DNA of 64,000 nucleotides, taken from positions 14,117,465 to 14,181,464 of the forward strand of contig CM060692.1 in NCBI GenBank assembly GCA_030686995.1, read 5' to 3'. This DNA is from Artemisia argyi. Lineage: Eukaryota > Streptophyta > Magnoliopsida > Asterales > Asteraceae. Position numbers and translations under genes: made by a program. Below, in pieces: positions 1 to 10,515 of this stretch. Under the pieces are notes generated by a model, which saw only the letters and a program-made list of their open reading frames with translations, did not search any database and was not told the origin of the DNA. Position 1 is the stretch's first letter. Each line of letters opens with the position of its first letter.

Positions 1-360
1 AAAGTTGTTACCATCGAGTATAACTTGTTCAAGGAAAGCAAGCTTAGATAGTGTAGGTAAAGGACCAGATAATGAGTTTCCTTGCATATGTAGACTTTTA
101 AGGAAACGAAGGCTGTTGAGGTCAGATGGGAGGGTTCCAGTGAGTGATTTTTGAACAAGAGTAATGGAAGTAACACTGCCGTAGCTGTCACAAAAGATTC
201 CTTGCCAAGCACAGAAATTGTTTCCATCCCATGAGGACGGGGTAGGGGAAATGGATTTGGAAAGCTTAGCCATGATGGCTTTATCATGAGCAGTTGAGAA
301 TGAGATAATGAGGAAGAATGTGAGGCCGAGAATCAAACTGCAGCAGTGGTGATAGTCCAT
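1..360 (-). CDS. TMK-like LRR receptor kinase, N-terminal part (cut by window edge)
   Basis: An open frame of 120 codons starts at the ATG at 358-360 and runs off the left edge without a stop. Residues 1-25 form a signal peptide with a hydrophobic core (LILGLTFFLIISFS). Then comes an LRR N-terminal cap with the CAWQGIFC motif, followed by leucine-rich repeats (TGTLPSDLNSLRFLKSLHMQ, NSLSGPLPTLSKL). This order matches the extracellular domain of plant TMK-type receptor kinases, which sit in the plasma membrane and act in auxin-linked signalling. The kinase domain would lie outside the window. No frameshift or stop is seen, so this may be a live gene. A TATA-like stretch lies about 35 bases before the ATG (plus-strand 390-400). 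A broken relative of the same family lies at 13,477-13,912. Confidence 0.75.
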   Translation of the reverse strand, partial: MDYHHCCSLILGLTFFLIISFSTAHDKAIMAKLSKSISPTPSSWDGNNFCAWQGIFCDSYGSVTSITLVQKSLTGTLPSDLNSLRFLKSLHMQGNSLSGPLPTLSKLAFLEQVILDGNNF

Positions 361-1163
361 TGTTTCCAAGGGTGGAGTTAGCTTGTGCTGAATATAAGGA
401 GTACTTAGTCTTCAGCCCGTAGAGAACCGATTTCCCTGACGTTTCAAAGAAAATTTTAGTATTACTTCAAGTTGTAAAATATACATATAGTCCTCTAGTT
501 TGACTAGCTAAAGAAGACTTTAATATGGAGGTTGAAAAATGGGCATAGCGGGTAATGGGGGTCGAAGTTGTGGAATTTTTGGTACTGATCAAAAGAGGGG
601 TCAATTAGGCGGACCTGAGACACGTTTTTCCAAAAAAACTTATTACTATATCTTTTCTTAATAATAAATGAATTTTTGGATAAACAGGTTTAAGATATAG
701 TATTCACGGATCCACTTTGTGTTAGTTATTCACAGATAAGATTTTTGCATGACCAGACAAAAGAAACAGGGTTTGTTAGATGTGCATTAAGAAGCAACAT
801 GGTGCGTTTTTTCAAGAACTCTGATGAATCATGGAGTCATGAGATACACATCTAGTCTTTTACCTTATATCATACGAAAAACGGTGTAATAAACTTGGTA
901 ATGTTGGTGAAAACAGATGGGGTGTTTTTTTGTAGTTACAAGAATCATATGCTGCAAGGGTCACACTCACATATATCCTTTATTTTGTTTGGAGGTATAC
1001 TTTCAAAGTAAATCATATGATTATGGGTAACAGATGGGGTGTTTGGATTTGCGTTTTGGGACTAATTGTTGCAGTAATGAGTTGTCAAACTACATTATCA
1101 CATCCAAACACTATCTTATACAGCTTATGCATCGTTTAACTATTTATATTTTTTTTCATATAG
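361..1163. other. Intergenic region, no gene seen
   Basis: AT-rich sequence between the divergent TMK-like gene and the selenium-binding-protein exon. The phrase ACAGATGGGGTGTTT occurs twice (about 911 and 1031), so part of it may be a decayed duplication. The last bases before 1164 form a pyrimidine tract ending in AG, consistent with an intron of the next feature. Confidence 0.4.
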
Positions 1164-1444
1164 CGACACCGATTGCTAGGAGGACCACAAATGATTCAGC
1201 TAAGCTTAGACAGGAAACGTCTATACATAACGAACTCATTATTTTGCAAATGGGACAAGGAGTTCTATCCAGAAGTTGTGGAAAAAGGGTCTCACATGCT
1301 GCAGATTGATGTCGACACTGGAAAAGGTGGACTTGCTATAAACCCAAATTTCTATGTTGACTTTGGAGCGGAACCGGATGTCCTTGTTTGGCTCATGAAA
1401 TGAGATATCCTGGTGGAGACTGCACTTCAGATATATGGATTTAA
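1164..1444 (+). pseudogene. SBP1: Selenium-binding protein (SBP1 family), last exon, frameshifted
   Basis: Translation from 1164 shows the C-terminus of plant selenium-binding protein (methanethiol oxidase family): [20 protein letters not shown], then [20 protein letters not shown] and [13 protein letters not shown]. After the EPD the frame is broken by a one-base loss near 1380. The correct ending resumes one frame over ([18 protein letters not shown]) and stops with TAA at 1442-1444. A T-rich tract plus AG directly before 1164 looks like a genuine 3' splice site, so this came from genomic DNA and not from a processed transcript. Upstream exons are missing here. A separate N-terminal exon of the same family lies at 16,946-17,096. 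The 3' flank was later split by the MITE at 1512 and the MULE at 1971. Confidence 0.85.
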
Positions 1445-1511
1445 ACCGTAAATCAGGTCACATGTGAACAGACTTTAAGGATATTCGTGTTTTACTTGAT
1501 TTACATATTTA

Positions 1512-1905
1512 GGGCCCGTTTGGTTTGTAGATGGGTTTAGATTAAGATTTGGGGTTGATGGAAAAGTTGTAGATTAGGATTTGGATTTGAGTTTAAATTA
1601 AATGAGGAGAGAAAAATAATATATTATTTTATACATAGATATTTGTACTATAAATTATTATACACGAATTTGTAATTAAAATTTGTGGCTGTGAATTATT
1701 GAGAAGTAAATTAGTTTTGTCCACAGTGCAATAATGACAAAAAAATCAAATACTAATATGTAAACCAGGCCACTATGCCAGGATTTCTTGAACCCCATAA
1801 ATGAGGGCATCAGTCCCAAATTCTAAGCCGAATTTACCAACCAAACAACTAGTAACTGTCAAATCAACGTAAAACCCATCCTAAAGTGGTAAACCAAACG
1901 GACCC
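1512..1905. mobile_element. MITE, PIF/Harbinger (Tourist-like)
   Basis: Terminal inverted repeats GGGCCCGTTTGGTTT (left) and the reverse complement of AAACCAAACGGACCC (right) match at 14 of 15 bases. A further inner block, ATGGGTTT, appears on both sides. The element is flanked by a TTA target duplication (1509-1511 and 1906-1908). Length 394 bp with no coding capacity. TTA duplication and GGG-type ends are typical of Harbinger MITEs. Confidence 0.85.
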
Positions 1906-1970
1906 TTAGATTCATGGAATTATTAATTGTGTACTTTTAACTTGTAATAAAGGTTCCCTATTTAGTTTTA

Positions 1971-3026
1971 GCGTTAATTACGAAAAGGGGCCTTTTTCTT
2001 GACCCACTTCCCAAAAGGGTACAAAACCAGCTAGCATTATCAATTTGGTCATGTGCTAATGTGCGATCGTGCGATCTCATTAGTTTCTTGACACGTGTCA
2101 AGACAAATAGGACTTGTCCCCCACTATCACTTGTCCTTTGTCTCACCCACTATCTCTTGTCCCCCATGTGTCCAGACAAAAATTACTTATTTACCATTAG
2201 TTCTATAAGTCAAATAAATGTGCGATTTTGTACCTATTAAATGTGCGAATGTGCGAATTCGTTTTATTTCCAGATTCAAATGTGCGATTTAAATGTGCGA
2301 ATGTGCAACTTCGCTTTTATTTCCAGATTCAAGATTTTTTTACCCATCTCTATAAGCCTAGCCACTTATAAGATTATAAATCAATTTTTTTACCCATCAC
2401 ACGGATCAGCCACCACCTTCCACCACCACCATCAGATCCGTTGCTCGACCACCACCACAACACAACCATCGTGTTCATCTATCTCAACTCACATCAAATC
2501 CTTCAGATCGAAGAACTTTACCGGCGGACAACTAATCGGAGAACTTTACCGGCGCTGGAAATAAAATCCGATCTGTCATTGCCAACCCAGATCTGTGACT
2601 TTTGTTATCTTGTGTGGATGAGGAGGACATCAAAGAAAGAAATAAAAAAATAGGTTTAGAGGATAATGGCTAGCAATTGAGATTTTAGACTGGATTCCGT
2701 CAATTTATAATGATAAGTTATTGATCCCGTCAATAGGAATACAGTTACTTGAAAGTGTCTAGAGCAAACAAGAAATAGTGGATCTTGATCGAAGATTTGT
2801 AAAGAAATAAATAAGGGGTAAATTAGTAATTTTGTAATAATAGAAAAAAATATCTGGGAACAACCCACCTAACCATGTACTTTATTATTAAAAAAAGTGG
2901 ACACATGTCGCACATTCAGTGGGATCGCACATTCGCACGTTAGCACATGACCAAATTGAGAAGGCTAGTTGGTTTTGTACCCTTTTGGGAAGTGGGTCAA
3001 GAAAAACCCCTTTTGGTAATTAACGC
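1971..3026. mobile_element. Non-autonomous Mutator-like element (MULE) with long TIRs
   Basis: The ends form long inverted repeats of about 105-110 bp (1971-2077 and 2920-3026, starting GCGTTAATTAC) with few mismatches. They are flanked by a perfect 9-bp target duplication TTAGTTTTA (1962-1970 and 3027-3035). Long TIRs plus a 9-bp duplication are the signature of Mutator-like elements. The inner subterminal zones carry many copies of AATGTGCGA. No transposase is present. The central part (about 2395-2650) is richer in C and G than its surroundings and contains CACCAC runs, so it may be host DNA picked up by the element (Pack-MULE), but I do not recognise a donor gene. Confidence 0.9.
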
Positions 3027-3035
3027 TTAGTTTTA

Positions 3036-3836
3036 TTCACCTTGATGAATATGCATTGATTATGATGAACAGTTAAACACAGTTAAACACCCGATGGTCC
3101 CGAAGGGTTTTACGACCGACCTGGAATTGTAGAACACTACCCCAAGTGAAATGTTTATGGTATAACTAGATGAAAAGGCTGCTAGGTCTGAAGACTTGAA
3201 CCCTTAGTATTATGGAATTTTCTCTTGTATAGGATCTGACCTAAGTTTTAACAAGTTCTTCACCCACATACGATAGAGTTTTACGGGTATAAATATTTTA
3301 AAGAGGATTCTATGTTTGTAATTATCCATGGATATAAGTCGATAACCCCAAATCGGCGAAACCAGTTTAAGTCCACGTGTTTTGTGTTTGTGTGCTAATC
3401 GGCTTTTCTTTTGGTCAATGCGAGAATTTCCCTTGAAATATATATGCATATAGCGTATAAACTTAATAACAAAGGTGCACACAGATTATAGATGACTGTA
3501 ATTTATCAAATTTACATCCTGCAAATTTTTCCTTCAGCGACACACAAAGAAACATATATCATTTTTGGTGAATTAAAGAATGTAACAAAGGTGAGAACCT
3601 GTAAATGTAGTTGTTTACTCAGGTGTAATCTGTTCTCTTGCAAAACATTCTTGGGTTGCTGAGATATTGAGTTCATTTCTATAGAAGGCCTTGTATCTTG
3701 ACTATCTGTCTAGTTCATTGGAGATTTACAGTCTTAATGAGTAACAGGCCTTTGTTAGGTAGTTACTCAGATCGTTTGTGAGCTTTGATGAATTTAGATC
3801 AGATAATCATAAAGTAGGTTACCTATAGTGTTGGCA

Positions 3837-3840
<4 letters not shown>
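3036..3840. other. Unassigned region
   Basis: No gene or repeat structure supported beyond a short direct repeat CAGTTAAACA (about 3070-3090). It is probably the continuation of the selenium-binding-protein 3' flank displaced by the MULE. Confidence 0.3.

Positions 3841-3884
<44 letters not shown>
3841..3884. repeat. Poly-T tract
   Basis: Uninterrupted run of about 44 T. It could be the tail of a minus-strand retroposon, but no associated element body was recognised. Confidence 0.8.
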
Positions 3885-3886
<2 letters not shown>

Positions 3887-4021
3887 GGTTTTTTTGATAA
3901 ACCGCACTAAAATCTTTTGCTTTAACAAAAATATATTCCGTATCTGTGATTTTTTTTTTCTTTCCAAAACCTTTATATCCAAATATTCAAAAACCAAACA
4001 GCACCCATTTACCATAAACAC

Positions 4022-4643
4022 TAGGGATGTCAACGGGTCGGGTTTTAGTGAACCCGTACCCGTACACGTACCCGTTTATGATATCCATACCCAAACCCGC
4101 CCGAAAACCCGTTGGGTACCCGTTTAGTATTATCCATCGGTTTTTCGGTTTTATCCGCGGGTATCGGTTATCCCCAATTGAATCTCTGCTGGGCAAAATT
4201 GCGGGTATGAAGTTAAAAAACTCCACGGAAAACAAATCAAAACACCCTAATATTCAAAGTTTTTATAAGTTAAATAAAACGACTTCAATATCATATCATA
4301 TGATTTAACATTTCGAACAAATCATGATAATAATTCCAAGAAAAAGTACAAAATTCAAATGTCTTTGATAATAGTGATCTTAATTCTTAAGGTTCAAGAG
4401 TCCACAACTTGGCTTGGGCTTTATAGTTTATATAAAATAGACGGGTATAAAATTGGGTAAACGGGTACGGGTACGGGTAAACGGGCGGGTATTACCAGAA
4501 CCCGCAACCAAACCCGTACCTGAGAAAAAAAGAATACTTCTACCCGAACCCGTATCCAAACCTGCGAACCCGCCCCCGAACCCGACCCATCCGATTCGGG
4601 TTTCGGGTTTCCCCGTCGGTTTCGGGTGCTTTTGCCATCCCTA
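4022..4643. mobile_element. hAT-type MITE with 8-bp target duplication
   Basis: The element opens TAGGGATG and closes CATCCCTA, and is flanked by a perfect 8-bp duplication ATAAACAC (4014-4021 and 4644-4651). Length 622 bp with no transposase. Subterminal zones are crowded with the ACCCG / CGGGT motif in both orientations (about 4035-4170 and 4440-4620), giving extensive potential for fold-back. An 8-bp duplication with T/CAGGG ends is diagnostic of the hAT superfamily. Confidence 0.9.
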
Positions 4644-4651
4644 ATAAACAC

Positions 4652-5007
4652 AAACAATATCTAATAAGCTGAACAATTCGTATATATACATCAACAAAGT
4701 ATATAGTTATATACACAACATGATTAGATAAAACGAGGATGTGAGCCCGCGCGTTGCGGCGGGGTTTTTGTACATGTAGGTTACTTGAAAAGAAAGAGCA
4801 TTGAATTTACTAATGGGTATGTGTGAGAAACATAATCAAGTAATGAATGTAACTTCATAGTTCATACTACCAATTTATTGTGAATGATCAACCAAAATTT
4901 TCAAACAAATGGAAACCTTGAATAGCTAAGCATATCATATATATTCTCTCGGCTCAGTAAATGAACCGGACCAAATAGGTAAGTTCCAAACGACACAATT
5001 TGTATTC
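4652..5007. other. Unassigned region
   Basis: AT-rich, no gene. A GC-rich near-palindrome (GCCCGCGCGTTGCGGCGGGG, about 4746-4765) resembles Helitron 3' hairpins, but a proper CTAG terminus is lacking. Confidence 0.3.
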
Positions 5008-5340
5008 CCAAACACCCTTTCGGGGCAGAAAATATGCAAACCAAACTCCCTTGATGGGTTGAAAATAAGCTGAACCAAACGGTCCTGATGGCTGAAAATA
5101 TGCAGCACCAAACATCCCTTTTGTGCAGAAAAATAAGCAAACAAAACGCACCCTCTTGTGCAGAAAAAATTAGGAACCAAATGTACCTTTTTGTGTAGAA
5201 AAATCAGCAACCAAATGCACCCTTTCGGGGCTGAAAATAAGCAGGTCCAAAGTCACTCTTCCAGGCTCAAAGTAAGCAGATCCAATGCACCCTTTTGGGC
5301 TCGAAATAAGCAGATCCAATGCACCCTTTTGGACTGAAAA
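5008..5340. repeat. Minisatellite, about ten units of 33-36 bp
   Basis: Diverged tandem units each begin CCAAA and contain CACCCTTTTGTGCAGAAAA-like sequence followed by ATAAGCA. I count about ten. Because the unit is often not a multiple of three, minus-strand open frames across it are not coding. It sits next to a short exon-like segment (about 5385-5441, minus) bounded by TTTCTTGCAG and GTACAC, so it could be intronic. Confidence 0.8.
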
Positions 5341-5655
5341 TGTCCTTTAGGCGTGTGTGTGCACCAAGTGAAGTAGTGTACCTCCAGACAATTTCCCATT
5401 GCAACCACCATGGACCTTCTTACCACCAAGGGCTCTAACTGCAAGAAAGATAGGAAAATACACTAAAATCAAAGGTTTGTTACCACAACTTTAAATACAG
5501 AAAGTAGTAAAAGTTGTAATGTGAGCTCGAATTATTTGAGTGTGCTTTAGTCAGTGATCATGAATTTTCTGATTTTCAAGTATTTGATTGTGCAAAATGG
5601 AAGACTAAAATGTTATTACATATCAAAGAATAGGTAGTGTATTATCTGAAACAAC

Positions 5656-6149
5656 AATGAATTTACCACCTACTGTGGCTCCCAAACCCACCCACTTCAG
5701 CCCCAAACCCACACCTATTTCAGACCCCAAAGTCACCCATGTCAGCTCCCATTTGACCACCAAAACTTAAGCATTTCAACCCCAAATTCAGCCCCCAAGC
5801 CCACCCACTTCAGCCCCAAAACCAACAAATTTTAGCCCCCATTTCACTGCCAAAACCCAAGTTTCCAGAAAAGGGTGGTCATTGTGGAGCAAAGGCTTGC
5901 TGAAATGAATTTACCACCTACTGTGGCTCCCAAACCCACCCACTTCAGCCCCAAACCCACACCTATTTCAGACCCCAAAGTCACCCATTTCAGCTCCCAT
6001 GTGACCACCAAAACTTAAGCATTTCAACCCCAAATTCAGCCCCCAAACCCACCCACTTCAGCTCCAAAACCAACAAATTTTATCCCCCATTTCACCGCCA
6101 AAACCCAAGTTTCCAGAAAAGGGTGGTTATTGTGGAGCAAAGGCTTGCT
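5656..6149. repeat. Tandem duplication, two 249-bp copies
   Basis: Copy 1 (5656-5904) and copy 2 (5905-6149) are nearly identical, each beginning ATGAATTTACCACCTACTG and ending GTGGAGCAAAGGCTTGCT. Each is internally built of the phrase CCCACCCACTTCAGCCCC and variants. Very similar CCCATTTCAGCCCC sequence recurs at 60,215-60,385. In copy 1 the frames contain stops, so no coding role is supported. Confidence 0.85.
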
Positions 6150-6679
6150 CATTTCAAGTTGCCTATTATAGCCAATACTGGAATGTCTATTCAATTTTTT
6201 TTTCTCCTTCTAAAAGAAAAAGTCAAATGGAAATGCTATTTCGTGAGCTATCCAATTCATAAAAACATAAACAGGATGAAAACCATAAAGTTGAAAATAA
6301 AATACTATCCTTAGCACCGTAAAGTTGACATCTATTTTTTATGGCTGCCATTTTTTTTTCAAGCAGTTCTAGCAGTTATTCCAAGATTCTGTCCCAAGGC
6401 ATAAGCACACTTAATTACTAAATTATACCCACACATGAGGTTGATACAGAGCTGGAAAATGTAGATGGATATACACTTAATTACTAAATTATACCCACAC
6501 ATGATGCGCTGTCACATATTTCTATTGCTAAATAGAAGTATATGATATGATGCTTTCAATTGATGCATAGTTGAATCATGCAGTTGTATATGATATGATG
6601 CTTTCAAATTACAAATAGGCTGCTTAAATTTGGACAAAACATGGTGTTTTGAATCAGCCAAAAATTAAAGTGAACTTAC
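6150..6679. other. Unassigned AT-rich region
   Basis: Contains short direct repeats (CTTAATTACTAAATTATACCCACACATGA twice, near 6409 and 6476; TATGATATGATGCTTTCAA twice, near 6541 and 6590). No gene seen. Confidence 0.4.
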
Positions 6680-7154
6680 AGTTGTTCCTCAGTTGCATCT
6701 AAAAAGTAAGGTGTTTCTGATTCCTCGGTTGCATCTGAAAAGTAAGTAGTTTCTGATTCTAATGGCGGCACCTTTAATCTGCCACAGTCAAATTCGAAAT
6801 CTTCAAAATCTGCTAGAGCCGACGCTTCTTCATTAGGTACTCTAGCAGCCGGTGTTGGTATTGTTCCTGGCTTGGCAAACGGTGGCATCTTTAATCTGGT
6901 AAGAGTCAAATCACATAACATTAATTTGGAAGATAAACTGCATATGAGAATGAAAAAGAGACGATTGACTGTTATCAAATTTAATGTTTCTATGAAGTCT
7001 GTCCCTATAGATTCAATTTGATAATAGAGAATATAAGATAAATAATAAGGTCATTACATATAAAAAAGAAGTATTAGATATAGAATTAATTAATACTTAC
7101 TTTGGTCGGATGAATTTAGGAGCGGATTTTGTTCCTGGTTCAGCAAACGGTGGT
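6680..7154 (-). CDS. Unrecognised gene fragment, two exons with duplicated motif
   Basis: On the minus strand, exon A (7154-7101) and exon B (6895-6680) are each bounded by good splice signals: ...CTATAG before A, GTAAGTATT after A, CTCTTACCAG before B and GTAAGTTC after B. The phases agree when they are joined. Exon A encodes PPFAEPGTKSAPKFIRP, and exon B starts with a second version, MPPFAKPGTIPTPAAR, followed by an acidic stretch (ALADFEDFEFDCG) and an imperfect repeat (SETTYFSDATEE, SETPYFLDATEE). I do not recognise the family. Flanking exons were not found, so it is probably a captured or decayed gene piece. Coding status is uncertain. Confidence 0.4.
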
Positions 7155-9073
7155 CTATAGATAGGGGTGATCCCCAAAAGATGAAAGCATGTGTCTATGA
7201 AGTAACATTGAAGCGGAAATAAATTCCTACCTATAAATTCTTTAATTATGTACTCACAATAACGCCAGCATACAAAAAGCCTAACTTTTTATCTCAACCT
7301 TGTTGGCCTGTTTCTTTATGTGGGAGGCCGAAACCCAAGAGATGTATATCACCCTGGTCCGATAACACATCTTCTTCTCTCACATGCTCCTCACAACGTC
7401 GCCAGTTTGGGTCAGATTAACTCATGGGCCGATTGTACATTTAGTGATTTTATTCTGCTTTTGCAGTCACACGGGCTTTAATAGTCCAAAGACCTTAACG
7501 CTGCTTTAAAACATCACAATTTCTATTGGAATTGCAACTACGGCCGATGGACTATTAAAGCCCTTGTAACTGGTATTGCAGCCAACATTGTGTGGTATGT
7601 CAACCTTTTTTTCTTTCATTATAAGAGGATGCTGTAAAACCATACAATTGTTTTTTTGAAAAAATAAACAAAAAATTTAAACACAATACAAATGTTTTTT
7701 CATGAGGGTTGAGATCTGAAAAAAATCCAACCATGACATAAAAAAGTATGCAGCCACTAAAATGTTGCAACAAATAAGTGGCTCAGATCTGTATGTAGGA
7801 TTTAAGTCACAAAATCATTGTTATTCCGTAATGGCTGCAAACAAACACGGTTGCATAGTAAGCATCTAAACTACGCCATCCGGTTGTTGCCCCGCCAGCT
7901 TACGGCCAGATCATCCAAGACACAGTTCATGTGTGTCGGCTTAAAAAGATCATCATAGCCTTATAAAAAGCATTATAAAGGAGACAGGGGTGTAACCGGA
8001 TAAAAGGGTATGCGAACCTGCTATGGCTGCAAACCCGGACCTGGTCGTGATGCCCCGCCAAGATACAGGCCGCTTTCACCCATCGTTCTAGCTGCACATA
8101 AGGCATGCAAACTTACAATTATGATCGCCTACTAAAAAAAATAGGCATACTCATTACCATCTTTTCACAGGTTAAATATCACAAAACCTCAACAAATAAC
8201 CTTAATGTAATTGCATAAAGCAAAGTACAATAATAAAGCAATTTAGATTAATGAAAACCCTAAACCTAACATCCAGCAACCACCAACAGGATCCAAAGAT
8301 AGGGAAGAACAAACTAAATAAATTCAGACCTAGCATCAAGGGTGCCTCCACACAATAACCTTGTTACAGCTCTTTATAACAAAACAACATAATGCATCAA
8401 ACCCCTAAAAATCATGCATAAACCGTAGTAAAAAAAATTCAAAAGTATTATGTTGAAACCCTAATCCAATAAATCAACTATCACAGATGTCAAACATGTA
8501 ATTAAACGCATAAGAAGTTAATTATACATAAAATCAAGTATTCCACACCTAGCAACAATGATTATTTGATCAACCAAAGAAAAGGCATAAGCTAGAACAC
8601 CCTAATGAGAATGAAGGATCCAGAGAAACGTTTTAGGTATATAAGAAAATAATATGTGGTTGGGAAAAAAAAGACCGCACCTAAGCAAATATGGATGAAA
8701 GTTAGCCACAAATCCTCACCCAAAAGGAATAAAAAAATGTTTCACTATTCATTTCACTGTGCCTCCCCTCACAGAGCACTGTAGATCCCCGAATTCTAAC
8801 CGGGTCGGAGTCACCAGCGGTTGTTTTCTTCATCGGAGGCAGATCACAAAAATATAAAGGGTGTGTGAGTTATTGGGAACAGTTCGGGCCATAAGATAAG
8901 ATACCAAAATTGTTCTCGGGTCTTTTATGGAGCGGGTGGGAAAAAACACCGGGTCAGCAATACAATGCACAAATAATAACTCATAACGATCTATTTCTAC
9001 CCGATACAACCTCATAATATCAATTTATGAAGTTGTATGGATGTAATCTACTTTAGCAATAAGATATAGTCCA
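7155..9073. other. No gene recognised; small inverted repeat at 7470-7563
   Basis: Nearly 2 kb without a supportable gene. GGGCTTTAATAGTCC and its exact reverse complement lie about 65 bases apart (about 7470 and 7549), able to form a hairpin. Two phrases with CCCCGCCA (about 7890 and 8050) hint at an old duplication. Confidence 0.35.
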
Positions 9074-9082
9074 TTAAATTTT

Positions 9083-10224
9083 GGACTAAGTTTGTAGATA
9101 CGCAACAAACTTTCTCAAAATTACCGAAATACGTAACCTACTAAAAATAATTCATATATCGCTAACAAACTTTCAAATTTTGTACAATATAAGCAATGTT
9201 GACCCATTTTTTACCTGTTTGACCGGTTTACAGGTTAAAACTTAATAAAATATACATTATTGGCCCCTGTGGTTTGCGTCTATTTTCACTGGTAATCCTT
9301 TAACGTTTTTTCAATTATGAAAGTTACAATAATGGTCCTTGTGGTTTGGTTAACTTTCACTTTTGTTCCATTTTTACAAAAACTTTTTTTTTTCAATTTT
9401 TTTCAAAAAAATATTTTTTTTTCAAAATCTTTTAAAAAATAAAATTGAATAAAAAAATTTTCGAATAAAATTTTTTTTAGAAATACTTTTTATTTTTTAA
9501 AAAAAAATTCGAATAAAAAAACTTTTAGAAAAATATTTGGCTAAAAAAAATTTTAGAATTTTTTTTTTTAAATTTTAGAAATATATTTAATTTTTTAGAA
9601 AATAAGAAAAAAAATTTATTCGATTTTTTTTAAAAAAAAAATAAGAAATATTTTTTATTTTATTTTTTTAAAAATCAAATAAAAAAATTAAATATATTTC
9701 TAAAAATTAAAAAAAAAATCTAATTTTTTTTATTCAAATATTTTTCTAAAAGATTTTTTATTCGAATTTAAAAAAAAATAATATTTCTAAAAAAAAATTT
9801 CAAAATTTTTTTCGAAATTTTTTTTTTTTTAAATTTTTATTCGAATTTTTTTTTATTCAATTTTAGTTTCTAAAAGATTTTGAAAAAAAAATATATTTTT
9901 TTGGAAAAAATTGAAAAAAAAAGTTTTTGTAAAAATGGACCAAAGGTGAAAGTCAACCAAACCACAAGGACCATTATTGTAACTTTCATAATTGAAAAAA
10001 CGTTAAAGGATGACCGGTGAAAACAGACGCAAACCACAGGGGCCAATAATGTATATTTTATTAAGTTTTAACCTGTAAACCCGGTTAAACAGGTAAAAAA
10101 TTGGTCAACATTGCGTATATTGTACAAAATTTGAAAGTTTGTTAGCGATATATGGATTATTTTTAGTAGGTTACGTATTTCGGTAATTTTGAGAAAGTTT
10201 GTTGCGTATCTACAAACTTAGTCC
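9083..10224. mobile_element. Fold-back MULE-type MITE, arms of about 550 bp
   Basis: The whole element is one long inverted repeat. It starts GGACTAAGTTTGTAGATACG and ends with the reverse complement (CGTATCTACAAACTTAGTCC). The arms stay highly similar into a low-complexity A/T centre near 9,400-9,900. It is flanked by a perfect 9-bp duplication TTAAATTTT (9074-9082 and 10,225-10,233). A 9-bp duplication and long arms point to the Mutator superfamily. A transcript through it would fold into a near-perfect hairpin of several hundred base pairs. No coding capacity. Confidence 0.9.
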
Positions 10225-10385
10225 TTAAATTTTTAACAAATACATCATATTATGTTAAAATAATTTCAAAGGTGAAGTTATCTAACTGCCTAAAAATATT
10301 TAAAACTCAAGCACTTAGCTGAAATACATCTGAACACACGGAACAATAACATACAAATAATAAAAGTTCAAAATTCTAGTATAAC

Positions 10386-10515
10386 CTGAGTAAAGAATAG
10401 GTTTAGAAAGAGCTTTAAAAGCTGGTCCATGAGCTCCTAAATTCCGCTTTCGAAGGGCCTTCATAGCATGTTTTATTGCACATATCACAATTTCTTCCTG
10501 TGACCAATAAAACAA
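10386..10515 (-). pseudogene. ATG16: ATG16 N-terminal exon fragment
   Basis: The minus strand encodes EEIVICAIKHAMKALRKRNL then GAHGPAFKALSKPI. This matches the conserved N-terminus of plant ATG16, the WD40 protein that works with ATG5-ATG12 in autophagosome formation. The family normally has a few extra residues (VEEG-type) between the RKRHL and GAH motifs; these are reduced here. The segment is bounded by GGTCACAG before 10,497 and CAG|GTTATA after 10,386, so it looks like one genomic exon with intron edges. The coiled coil and WD40 exons are absent nearby, so this is a gene fragment. Confidence 0.65.

Noticed and set aside
2241..2653. Two overlapping plus-strand frames inside the MULE
   Set aside because: No recognisable domain and composition driven by CACCAC runs; kept only as possible captured DNA.
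3794..4127. Open frames rich in Phe or Lys across the poly-T tract
   Set aside because: They only translate the homopolymer and the hAT MITE ends.
4453..4657. Arg/Val/Pro-rich frames on both strands
   Set aside because: Translation of the ACCCG/CGGGT subterminal repeats of the hAT MITE, open on both strands by composition.
4746..4765. GC-rich hairpin like a Helitron 3' end
   Set aside because: No CTAG at the right distance on either strand, so not called as a terminus.
5385..5441. Weak resemblance of a short minus-strand exon to a DEAD-box helicase segment
   Set aside because: Only a few residues match; not enough to name it.
4901..5444. Minus-strand frames with repeated FFCTKG-like blocks
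   Set aside because: Shadows of the 34-bp minisatellite; units change frame.
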